Source: Branchiostoma floridae (taxonomy: Eukaryota; Chordata; Leptocardii; Amphioxiformes; Branchiostomatidae). From it: a stretch of 64,000 nucleotides of DNA. This document shows positions 34,601-46,600 of the stretch, piece after piece. Every line of letters begins with the position of its first letter. Position 1 is the stretch's first letter. The stretch is taken from the NCBI RefSeq assembly GCF_000003815.2, contig NC_049996.1, positions 607,961 to 671,960 of the forward strand. The letters run 5' to 3'. The translations under genes and the position numbers were made by a program. The notes under the pieces were generated by a model, which worked only from the letters and a program-made list of their open reading frames with translations, did no database searches and was not told where the DNA came from.

Positions 34601-37600
34601 TTTAATACCTCTGGAACAAATGCCTGACTCTTTGTCCAATTTGGGTAAATCCAATTGTCTTGTTAATAATTACAGTTAAACCTTTCTAGAATGTCTTCCA
34701 CTAACACAGATGACTTTTTAACGTAAATAACTTGCCTGTATTTCCTTTCTTGTATTCCAGGAAGCGGGTGGCAACCTTAGTGTCGAGTTCAAGTGTAGAG
34801 CAACCGGTCAGCCACCGCCGGACGTTCTTTGGTACAGGTAAGCGTTGACAGGTTCAATGTCACTATTCGAACTTATCTATTAGTAACTACGAACGAGACG
34901 TAAAGGTCCGCGGATAAGAAATTGTTACAAATTTTCACCATTTAGAAGGCTAATTATGCTAATTGTTGCAAGAGGTAGGGGGCACCCAAGGTTTTAGGAA
35001 CACCAAATTATAGACGTTACTCAAGTAAGTAACTGAATACGATTTTGGCAACTGTCCCCAATCGTATTCAGTTGCTTGAGTAACTGCTAGCATTTTGGCG
35101 TATCTTATCACCTGTAAGTCTAACCTTCATCGACGTTTTAGGAAGAATTGATGAAAGATTGTATCTATACTCATCATCATCGCGGGCTGCTTGCCCGGAC
35201 CAAGTCCACCCTCTCCTTCCAGACGCCTCTGTCCCCCATAGCGTTCTTTAGATCCTCGACCCGCAACCCCACATCAAGAGCAAGTTGGTCTATGTAGGTC
35301 ATTCTAGGTCACCCTAGCATGTGTATACTCTTGTATATATACTAAGTGGTGCATACTATATTTATAACAGCAATGTGTATTTTACTTAGGCCTAGGAAAA
35401 AAAATGTTGTGTTTCCTGTTTCCCTACCTTCCCTAGAAAAACCTGCCTACCCTAGACTTTTTTTTGCGTGGGCAGTGGAGTCACATAGCTTCCAGTTAGA
35501 ATTTTTATTCAGCCTGCTTCCTATTGAAGTAAAAACAGTCTGCTTGTCCTATCTAATGAAGGATTAATGTATCTATTGTGCACAAAATCAAAGTTAGACA
35601 TTGAAAGACAAGTGTCCTCATACATTACAGTTTCCTTTGTTCAACTGTAATATGTATCACTAGATTTTTGGCTAGCCTAAAAAAAAATTCAAAAAAAAAA
35701 AAAGATATCCCCTACCTACCGACCCTAATTTTTTCAGGACTGAAACAGGAAACACAACATTTTTTTCCTAGGCCTTAGTCCAAATACGTAGGATACATTA
35801 CAATATCTTTATTATTCATAAGACTATAATCTCTAAATCAATATACACACAATAGCTAATCCTGCATAGTCGTCTTACTTAGATAAGCATAAGTGGTTTG
35901 GTAAACCCAAATGTTATAACAAATGTTGATTGGTCAGTTGTATGTTATGACAGACGCATAGTCCAGATAAGCCAAGCCCTGAACTTCCGGACAGTAAGCC
36001 CACTTGATCCTATCTTAAGAACGTACTTGTCTGAGAATCTGAAAGTGCTTTTAATTTGATGACATGAAGCATAGGGCGGCGCCCATCTTTATTTCTATAG
36101 CCCTTGGGCCACGCAACTTTGTGCACTACATCTGGCGCTAGCCCACTGATAGTTATGTGAAGGTTCACGACCACAGTCTTTCCCAAATGCTACGTTCTAA
36201 GCACAAAAGGCAATATACAAAACTTAGTATGATTAGGTCAGGGATCGAACTCACGACCTACCGACTGCCAGGCGAACAAACACACTATACTAACTTGACC
36301 ATTGCACGGTGAATTTTGCGTACAGCCTCTTCAAAAGCAGTGTCACTCCAAAATCAGTACTACTAGAATGACCCCACAAAGCCACAGGGTTTTGTTTCGT
36401 TAAATCACCTATTAAAAACATGTCAGCACATTGTGCTTGTGTGTTAGATTAGAAAGTTGTACTGAATCTGCTAACGATGTTGTAACAAATGATATGGGCA
36501 TCTCTAAACGATTTCGGTTTCATGGGAATACAGTTGTGCTCAATCACAGCATCGTTTCGTAAATTAAACGACTTCTTTACATCATAGACACGCCAAGGTC
36601 AAGTTATAATTACATGCTTCACATGTTTTATCCCATAAAAATGTTTCGGGTCCATGGACTTGAACCAACTGACCATTTAAAGGCCGATTTTCAGCGGACG
36701 AGCTATTTACGAAGACTCTTCCCTTCAGGATGTAGCTAGTTTATCATGGAACGCCAGCGAAGGCATCCCTGACTTTCCGTTGCCCCGAGCAGAGTTTGAT
36801 AGTTTGATAGATTGACCAATGAACACGTCCGGACGCTAACCATTAGTCGGAAAATAGACGGACTTCGCCAACGGCCATGTTTGGCCGTGTGAAGCAAAAG
36901 TAGTTGGAAAGGCATTTCGTTATGCAATTAGGAGTAACAGTGATGTGGAGGTCACGATTGGATTTGAAGGTCATTGTATATTACTGAGTCGTAACTGAGA
37001 GTCAAGAACACGAGTTTCTTCAAAGAAACTAAGACCGAGATTCGCATGGACGTTAGATCTTACATGTAGATTCTCTTTCAAAGAATGTTGTAAAGGCGTT
37101 AAACAGTAGACCTCAAGGGCTTTTGGGTTTGTATTACTACTTCTATCTTCCTAATTGGCTGATTCAGGCATTGATAAAAGTGGAATTCTAGCACATGTTT
37201 TCCACGAAAGTTTAGATAAAGTTGTTGAGACGGCAACCACCCTGTAAAACTAATATCAACATTCTAAGAACAGTGTTGAGGAATTAAAACAAGTACATAG
37301 AACCCATGCTTCAGAAATTAAATTTATTTGTATTTTATTTTCCAACATGAATGTAGGATGCGTCCCATACAAAGGGAAAGAACGCATTGTTCAAGAGATG
37401 GCATACTAGTTAGTACTATGGGACGTTTAGAGAGCCGCGTTGACGTGCAAACATTATATGGTGGCAATTGGTAGCAAATACCTCTGCCTTGGACCAAGAG
37501 CACGCGTGACTTTCCACTGGTATAGGACGTACTGTCAAATATGCAGCTTGTTAGATGTGAAGGTTAAGGTCTTTGATTTCGGCGTCAAAAGTTGTCCAGT

Positions 37601-40600
37601 GACTGAATAAGAAAAGAGCTGTTCAAAGATTCCATCAAATTCCATCTAAACTTTCTCACATTCACTGACAAAAAGAAAGCAGTTCACCTTTTAACATCAC
37701 TAAACCAACACACAATAGAAAAAGTGAGATCTTTCGTCTTCCACTGTCTTCGAAAAAGGAGTCGAACCCAATAACCCAGGATCTAGAGTTAGCTTTTACT
37801 AGTTTTAGACTGGAGTAGACACTTGTGATATTGTATTTTACACTGTTTGAATCTATGTTACCTGCAATTAGCCCACGGGCAAGAATTTGCAATAAACTTG
37901 ATAATATCCAGACATGGCATCTTCGTCTCCAGTGAACTGATGTCAACATCAGTAGATGCCATAATGAATGTCGGGCAGCAGATGGCAAACAAATAAAAAT
38001 AGTAGCACTTGCTTGATTTTGGCTTTATTTGCTGTTGCAAACATCTGATGTTAGACCTAGCCCAGTTTAAGGGCCAAGTGGGTAGTGTTTTCGCCTTGCA
38101 CCCGGTAGGTCGTGAGTTCGATCTCCGGCCGAGTCATACCAAAGACTTGGTAAAAATGGTACATGCTGATTTCTCTGCTTAGCTCTCAGTATTTGTGAAC
38201 ACACATCACTAACAAGTGATTACTCAAAAGGTGTACGGCCCAGAGCTACAGAAACGGATATGGGCACACCCAATATGCACCATCCGGTGCTGGTAGGACT
38301 TAAAATCAAACATAGTGCCCTCAGCCCGATCTAGGTGGAGTTCTTAGAAACTAAATTAAGGAGACCGCAATTTAGACTTTTAATGTTATATGATTCTATT
38401 GGGTCTACAAAGTCTAGAAATCTTATTCGAATTCCTGTCACCGTTTCACAGATTACTATCTCGATCTTTTCAATAAGAATCGTCACTGACACATTTTCAT
38501 GGACTCTTTGGTGCCAAACGTCTTACTCCCGTCTTTTTATGGTTCAAACTACTCTCTCGAGGTCACCTCGTTGTCACGCAAGGCTGGTATCCAAAATAGA
38601 AACAGGTCGGTCCTGGGAGCTGACGCGGCAATTGCAGCTGGAGCTAGAAGCAACATCTTTAAGAGCATTGATGACTCTCCTTAAGAAAAATGTAGACTGG
38701 GGGCAGACTTAATCGACCACTTTTAATGTGTATGATGTTACATCCTGCCACATGAGATGTGTTATAACAAGGGAAAATTCTATTACAAGAGAATTCGAAG
38801 CAAGACTGTTAAAGCACATGATAGACTCTAAATGCGAAGCACATACCAGGATACACATGTTATAGTACGTCTACGCCAAATAGCAATTACTCAAGCAAAT
38901 ATGATTTGGGGTATCTTATTACTTAGATGTCTAACCTTAGTCGACGTATGTCAGGTCATTTGTATGTTAGTTGTGCTTTGTTTGTGAACTTTTAAACTCT
39001 AAAAGTCTCTTGTACTTGCCACTTGAAGAGTAGTTGTCACTTAGTCAAAGATAGATAGTTCAATTAGATGCTAAAACTCTAATAATTTTCAGTGTTGATG
39101 TGCAGTCTACGTCAAGTCTTTCAGATGAGAAGCAATCGATTTGAATCGCAGGAATAGGTTTTACCTGTTTGAACTTTCAAAGACCATTACGATAACCGTT
39201 TATGCTGCAAGTATCTTTAAGAGACTGTCCATTCTGTAGAGATCTTTAACATCCTCTCCAAATGCAATTTACTGAGTCCCTAAAAGAGGATTTTACTTCT
39301 TGAATTTCAAGGCTAACCTTATGTTTGAATGTTGCCCGTGGCATCTTAGCGGTCCAGTCATACCATTTCTGAAATATTATCATGTATACTAATGGGGTAT
39401 GAGAGTTGACACAGTAAGTTTACAGAAGTTGGCCTTCGTGAACCAGACTGTCTGTCAATGTGGATGTCTTAAATGGCATGTCTTTGGCTTCTTCAGAGGA
39501 GCCAGAAAGCTACGTTCGGACGCAGACTTCACTGTGACGTATGAGAAGGGAGAAGTCAGTTTCCTCATCAAGAAAGTCAACAAGTCTTCGTCTGGAGAGT
39601 ACAAGTGTGTGGCGTCTAACCCGGCTGGAAAGTCCACCACTACAGCCAGACTTGCGGTCAAAGGTATGTGAACATCTCTCGGTACCTATGTGCTAGTTAG
39701 CTGAGTACTTTTTTTAAAATTCAGATTCAGAGCAAGATCATTAGCTGAGTACTTTTTTAACGAGATTCAGAGCAAGGTCATTCGACCACTTCAAGGCAAT
39801 GAACTAAGACGTTGGAAATAATTGTACAAGGAGATAGCGATGGACATTTGTTTTGAAGGCTGATAAGTTGTAGACAGGAGGGAAACAGTCGTCGTTGAGA
39901 GTGTTCCTTAATTTGCTTTCGGGGAAAGAAACTGTTGAAAGACGTAGAAACCGGCAATTAAACAGTATAGCGATTTTATAACTTGTTATAACTTATTCTA
40001 TGGTTGTGTGAAGATAAGAATATAGAAACATTTGAAACTCAACTGCATATAGTTTTTGTCTTTTGAAGATTTTTTGCGTCTTTTGAAAGATTAATAACAT
40101 TCTTTAAGATTACCATGCTGATTAATGCATATTGTGAAAGATTAACTTCAAAGACTTTGCTCTAACTGTAAGAGCTTTCTTAAGATCGATATCTTAAGAC
40201 AAGAACATGTAAATCCAATTAAACATGCTAATCAAGCAAAGAAAATAATCTAGGATCCACACATGCCACACATATGTCTGGCGATTTGAAACTCGAAAGG
40301 CAACGTTTCTCGGAACTTTGTAGTCGTCAGCAGTTCAGCAAGAGATCAAAAGATCAAGCTTTAAGGATTGACCCCTAAGCTAGGTTATATCTTGACGTAC
40401 CCAATATAGTCTGGGTATTTTTCGTTGGTATTTCCTGCATACACATATGTTGGTTGGTTGTTGTAGGCAAATTGAGATCTGTTTATAGTTATGAATTCCC
40501 AATGGGTTGAGCTACACAGAAGTTATGTTATTCTTGACAACATTGCACCGTAGTATATGTTATCAATCAAATGTTGTTGATGTTATTCTTATGTGAGGGA

Positions 40601-43600
40601 GGGCAACTTGTAAAGGTCGCTCTGGACCTGTTTTGCTCTCCCCATTAAATTTGTGATGAATTCAAGTAAACAAAATGAACAACATAACTTGGAGGAAACC
40701 TGGTAACTGTTAACAAGTACAGCAAAAGCAAGTTACAATTATTGACGTCATTTCACAATCAATGAACTGTGACTGTAACGTCTGTATGCAATATTTACTT
40801 TGGCTTTTATGTTTCTACGATGTATTTTTATTTTTGCCGTGAACCCTTTCCATGGCCACCACGAATATGTTACTAGTACATGTAATTTGTTTCATACTGG
40901 TTTTCGAATTCTCCAAACGACACTTATGTCAAAGCATTACACTTATCAATCGTGCTATGACCATAACTTTACCATATCGGGACTTATGGTATTGTACAAA
41001 TGTCTTTCATATGGTATAACAATGTTGATCATGTCCACAGCCCTGTGTAGAATGTGTGGTTCACATTGATGTCCCAGTTTGATAACAATAACATAAATAC
41101 ATCTACATGAAACATTCAGGGGACATGAAAAAGTATATGAAGAGGTCTGCCTACACATGCTTAAAGATGGCTAGACATCTGCAAATTTCTAACCCCTGCT
41201 TCGCCTCTTGAGTCAGTGAATTCAAGCTTGCCTTAGCTTGATGTTTCTGACTTAGGGAGAAGAAATGCTGCTACAGTTGTCGCTATGGACTTCATGCTGA
41301 AAACATCTGACCCTACAAACCTGATGTAAAAAAAAAGAAATAGCTCTCAATAGCTTCATGTCCACATATTGGTAAACAGGCACAAGGTCATCAGGAAGTT
41401 CAAACGAAACCTTTGGGAATTCTCACACTTATATGCTGTTGGACCGTCTCCAGACACTCTGCTTAGGGACAGAAACCATGTCAGAAATGTCTCAAAATAG
41501 CACAAATCAGACCTAAAGCATGGGTTGGGCACTTCCATATCTACTGCCCACAGTATGCTAGAGCGGACACTGGTTACGTGAATGGAATACGTGCTGTAGT
41601 GCTATTCTGAACATGTGACACCGTACTTATATATTGATTGGTGATAACAAGGATTATTCAAATGACGTGTCAACTGAGTTGTTAGGCAAAAACATACATG
41701 CAAAACATTTATGAAAAAGAAACTTCCAGTCCAGAAATCTGTGTCTATAGATACTTTTAGGACTGTCGCAAAATATCTGAGGCCGATTGTCCACACTTCA
41801 CATGGAATGTGCTAGTGTACTAAGGGGCTTGCTGTAACCTGTAAATCGTGCGACAATATGCAAATGAGATATCACCGATATGCAAATGAGATATCCCCCC
41901 ACGTCGTTTTAAGAAACTCTGTCAGCAATATCATTGGAGGAGCTAACAGTGCCGTTAATCAATCTAAATTTGACAAAGCAGGACCTTTTAATATTAGTTG
42001 CTTGATATGAGTTATCAGATCTTACAGACTTTATCAATGACTGGTGATAATTAGCTTGAGCACTGTAAGTATGCACTGCAGCTGTTACTGTTGCCCACAG
42101 CTTAAGGTAAATGTAAACAAAACATGGCACAGGGATTATGTACAAGTGAAGGCATAGTCCATACAGCTGTGAAGCAATGCCTGACACAATTTATGTACAC
42201 CCCTTTTTAGTTTCAGTTGGGCATCGGTATGTATTGTCTACATACTAGATGGCTGTCTTCTGTGAGAAAACGTTCGACTATTCAATTCATCTAAATCCAA
42301 TTTCATCCAATTACGAAAGCAGTTTTTAAAGGACAGCACGGCTGAAAATAAGAGCAAGGTCAAGTTAATCCTTGAATCTTGAAATAGGAAAACCGTTATC
42401 TTAATATCAAATGCTATCTCAGCAGATGCCAGGGATTACAGGGCATTAGAAAATGAATTAAAAGAGTCGGTTGTTTCGTCCTAACAAGTTATGACGAACG
42501 ATTTTGAACATAGGCGCCATAATAAACATTCCAAAGACGTCTGTCACCGTTTCATGATTTGTATTTGTTGGGAATAGTATTTTGTTTTTTTTTAACATCT
42601 TTTGTGTTGACTTCCTTGGTGTCACAGAACAACTAGTAGGAGGAAAGGTTCGCTATATCATTGATGACATCTCTACTGCTGCTTCTCTAAACGGTGCTCC
42701 ACAAGCTCAATCAGCGCAGGCGCAGACGGTAAGTTTTGTTTCGCAAATTATTTCAGAGAAAATCTAGTAGACACTTGGAGGTTACAATGTGATATATAAA
42801 GACGAAAGGCAAATACTGTATGGCTGACGACAAATTTCTGTATTATCTTCCTTCATTAACCTAAAATTTTATTTCAAAACTTTGAGGAAACTTGGAAATG
42901 TGCGTATGTATGCCAAAGTCTATTTGTAATGGATGTCATCAGCTTTCATCAGATTTTTTCACGTTACAAAGAATTCTTGGCGTCTGAAAATTGTTACTAT
43001 CTTGCTAACGCATGGAGGCACCTGTCGGGACACAATGATGTAGAAGATACGTCAGTACCTAATGATCACAGATGTCCTCACAGCTAGCACTGTCGATGAC
43101 GGTTAGACATCCAAATGATAAGATAAATAAGATAACAGTTACTCAAAAAAATGTATAGATTTCGGAAACGGAGAGACGTTGCAGGTAGTATCCACTACCT
43201 ACATTTCAGTTGGCTTCGATCACTTTGACCAGCCATAAACGTAAAGTAGCTCGGATGTTACCTGGAGCGTCTAGCCGTTGCTATAGCAACTAATTCCTGA
43301 CAGTTTCTTTTTAACACTGTTCTCCACAGACTGCAGGAGAACCGGCTCAGGCCAAAGCGTCTGTAGCCAAATCTGCAACAGCTGCACAAGAAGGCGCACC
43401 GCAGAAACCTGCAGCACAAGATAAGGCAGCAGCACCAGCAGCAGCAAAACCAGCAGCAGGAGGAGGAAGCATGGCTGCTGCTATTGTAGAGAAGCCGGAA
43501 GAGCTGCATGGCATTGATGGTACGTCCTGATGATAGGTAGTCCGCATGATCTACCTATATATGTTTGAGTGTAAAGACTTGGGACCTAGTCTGTTAGCAG

Positions 43601-46600
43601 CGACACCTAGCTGCAGTTCAAAATAAAGCCAGTCAGTATAGCTTTGAGGAAGGTAACAGGCGGCTAATGAATCTTCGGCTTGAATGAAACACTTAGTTGT
43701 ACAAAATAAATTGACTTACCAGTGACTTACTATGACGATGGCGATGACAAAAGAAGCTGAGTCTTGTTGATAACCAAATTAGACATCATTCGATTATAAA
43801 CAACATTATTGTAGGCATCAACATTATGTGTATGTCATATTAGAAGCTTGGACTTTTATAGCAGTCTTTGGATCTATCTTCACATTTTGTTTTGTTTTCT
43901 TTATTTCAATACACATGGCAAAATGACGTTTTCACCAAACATACAGGGCAGCCCCAGGAATTCAGGATCAAGGTATCCGGGGATCCACATCCGACTATCC
44001 AATGGCAGAAGGGCAAATTTCTGAAGATCAAAGAAGGTCCTCGTTACTCTGTGTTTTTTGACGAGGAAACTAAGGAAGATGTTATGCTCATCAAGGTAAG
44101 AAGACGTCTAATTCGAATTGCTTTTCATTTCAACAGAAAATGCATAACATAATGTTTACATGTAAAAAGGTAATATTAGAAGTACCGTAGGAAGCGAAGA
44201 GGTACAAAGTTCAAGCCACGAATGATCTTCACTAATGAGCTTTACGAATGACGTGCTCATTTTTACCATAGGAACTGCGGCCTGCCGATGCAGGGACCTA
44301 CAAATGTAACGTTTACAACCCTGGTGGACAAGCAAACTGCGCAGTGGTCCTCCATGTCAAAGGTATTTTCTTCAATAACAGTCGTGAAATAAAGTTATCA
44401 CTAAATATAATATATGTCAAGTTAACATTAAGTGTAATATACGTTGTGTGATTTCTCCAATGTATGCCAATGCCTTTAGAAAGAAAATACTTTATGTACA
44501 TATGTCTTTAATCAAACTCAAATGGACATCGAAGTATTTAATTGAACGGATAGATCTAAGCTAATGATTTTAGCAGTTAGTATTCTTCACATATATAGCC
44601 TCATTGTAACGGTGCCCGTCAGGGATGTAGCCCCAGTCGGGCTCCAAAGCTACAAATTTGCCCCGATGGACTGCTGGATACCGAGGGGCACCCCCACACG
44701 GATAGGTCCCGGCGTTTATTTCTTACCGTATCCTCGGATGGTTTTAATTCCGACTTAAAATGAATCCGGGGCCCGGCCGCACTCAAATATATCCCAGGAA
44801 CCACAGGGTATCCCGCCGGGCCACGTAGGGGTCACAGCTGAAAGCAAAAAGAGGCAGTCCGTAAACTAAACTGTCCGGCCGGGCCCCCTTTTCCAATTGG
44901 GACCGTAGACTACCTAATTAACGTTTACTAATGGTCAACAGATAGGAAGGACATTTCTGAAGAGGAGGTCCTGAAGATTCTGGAGAAGACGGACCCTAAA
45001 GACTACGAGCGCGTGGCTCTAATGTACGGCATCACTGACTTCAGAAACCTACTCAAACACGTCCACATCAAGAAGAAAAAGGTACGACTGCTGGCTTCAG
45101 CTTTCCCGCTGGACGCAAAGCTCTTTTAAAACCTTGTATCTAATGCAGTGGGTGGTGCTGGCAATGGTAAGAATATGGTATGTAAACGCTGGATGAGGCA
45201 TTGCTGGACAGCGTGAAGTGATGCTTCAATAAGAACAGTAATGTGAATGGTGTCCGAAAGTATGAAGACCACGGCAGAACAATGTTTAATTGCTTTAGTA
45301 ACATTGGTAAGGAGCTAAACATGGCTATTATTGGATGATGCATTGTGACGTATCTATAACACATATAAAACATAGGACACTAACAGGTTGCTCGCTATAG
45401 GCTGTCTATAGAACATGTTCTGTCGTGGTCTCAACCTTTCATCTGTGTGCACGGCGGGGCAGTGGTCCCCCAAAGACCGACCGATGGAGGGATGGTGGGC
45501 ACTTCTGAAGCGGAGAAGGTCCTCACTGTTGGAGGACTTGCAGAACGCATGTGAAGGCGATATCACCTGGAGTTTGAACGGAAACGATTTTGGCCCCAAG
45601 GTAATGGTCACCAGTCTGTGGACGACTGGTACAGTTTTGCGCTCTGAATATGACTTAAATCTCACAGTAATTTTCCATACTTTTCCCTTCATCACATATC
45701 TACTCATTTCGTTGGTGCAGACAGAATAGGCTTTGTGATAACACAAAAGTGCTAATGTCTTTATCTGATAAAACACAAAACGTGAGAAATCAAAGGAGGA
45801 ATGGGTTCTTCAACGTTATATGCACAGAATTACATTGGCAAAACAACTTCAATAGCACCCTTTTGGGCATTGGATTTGCCTGATAAGATACCAGACTTCT
45901 ACACATGTATTTAGCTCCTTTCAGGAACAGTACTATTGTAAGGACATACATCTCATTGCATCATGTCTACAAAAAATAATTGGGAATGTTTGTTATCGTA
46001 ACGCGTATCACTAGGATACATCGTGTACAAACGTTTAGGACGGTTGACGCTTGTCCAATTGCTCCAAACAATTCTGTTCAATCGAATAATGCTTTATTGG
46101 CCAGCAGAAACGTTATGTACATCACAAAGCCATTGCAACTTATTTTCACTAACACTGCCTCGCTGTATAGCACAGGCTTTCAATATAGACACTTTGTATC
46201 TTCTGTTGTATCTCACTCATTTCATTTCTCGATGTAATATAACACCAATCATTAGGATATAACTTTTATGCATGTTTCTAAAATGTCTATTTCCCTCCAC
46301 TCTTTCCTTCTGTCCGTTCTCCGCCGCGGTTTCTCCGTACTACATCGATCAGTGAATATTCAAGGCCGATCCAATTGAGTAGTTACCGATGTCCTGACGC
46401 CACAAGTGAGTAATAAACGTAGCGTAGTGAACCAATCAAAACTGCTCAATCGGACGCCGAATATTCACGACGATGAACGAAGACCTGGCCACCATTCGCC
46501 CCCGTTGTTTGTTACCATTTAGATTTGAAGTTAATGATGATATCAGAGCGCAAAACTGGGGACCTACCAGTTTAATTTCACTTTGAAAGATGACCAAAAG

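Larger units (their letters stand above)
34838..39496. other. Intron 4 of Ig gene (4.66 kb)
   Basis: Holds the palindromic dispersed repeat (35021-35092), a LINE tail on the minus strand (35170-35305), a MITE (35386-35777) and two SINEs (36080-36305, 38071-38300). The 125-codon ORF at 38335-38712 has no recognisable domain. Confidence 0.6.

Noticed and set aside
38335-38712. 125-codon ORF (and 61-codon ORF in another frame)
   Set aside because: Adjacent to a SINE, no domain recognised; may be a decayed repeat but cannot be supported.
43258-43547. Antisense Cys/Ala-rich ORFs
   Set aside because: Shadows of the Ala/Pro-rich linker exon on the plus strand (GCA/CAG repeats).
45140-45373. Short minus-strand ORF after the helical exon
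   Set aside because: No domain, no splice signals of its own.
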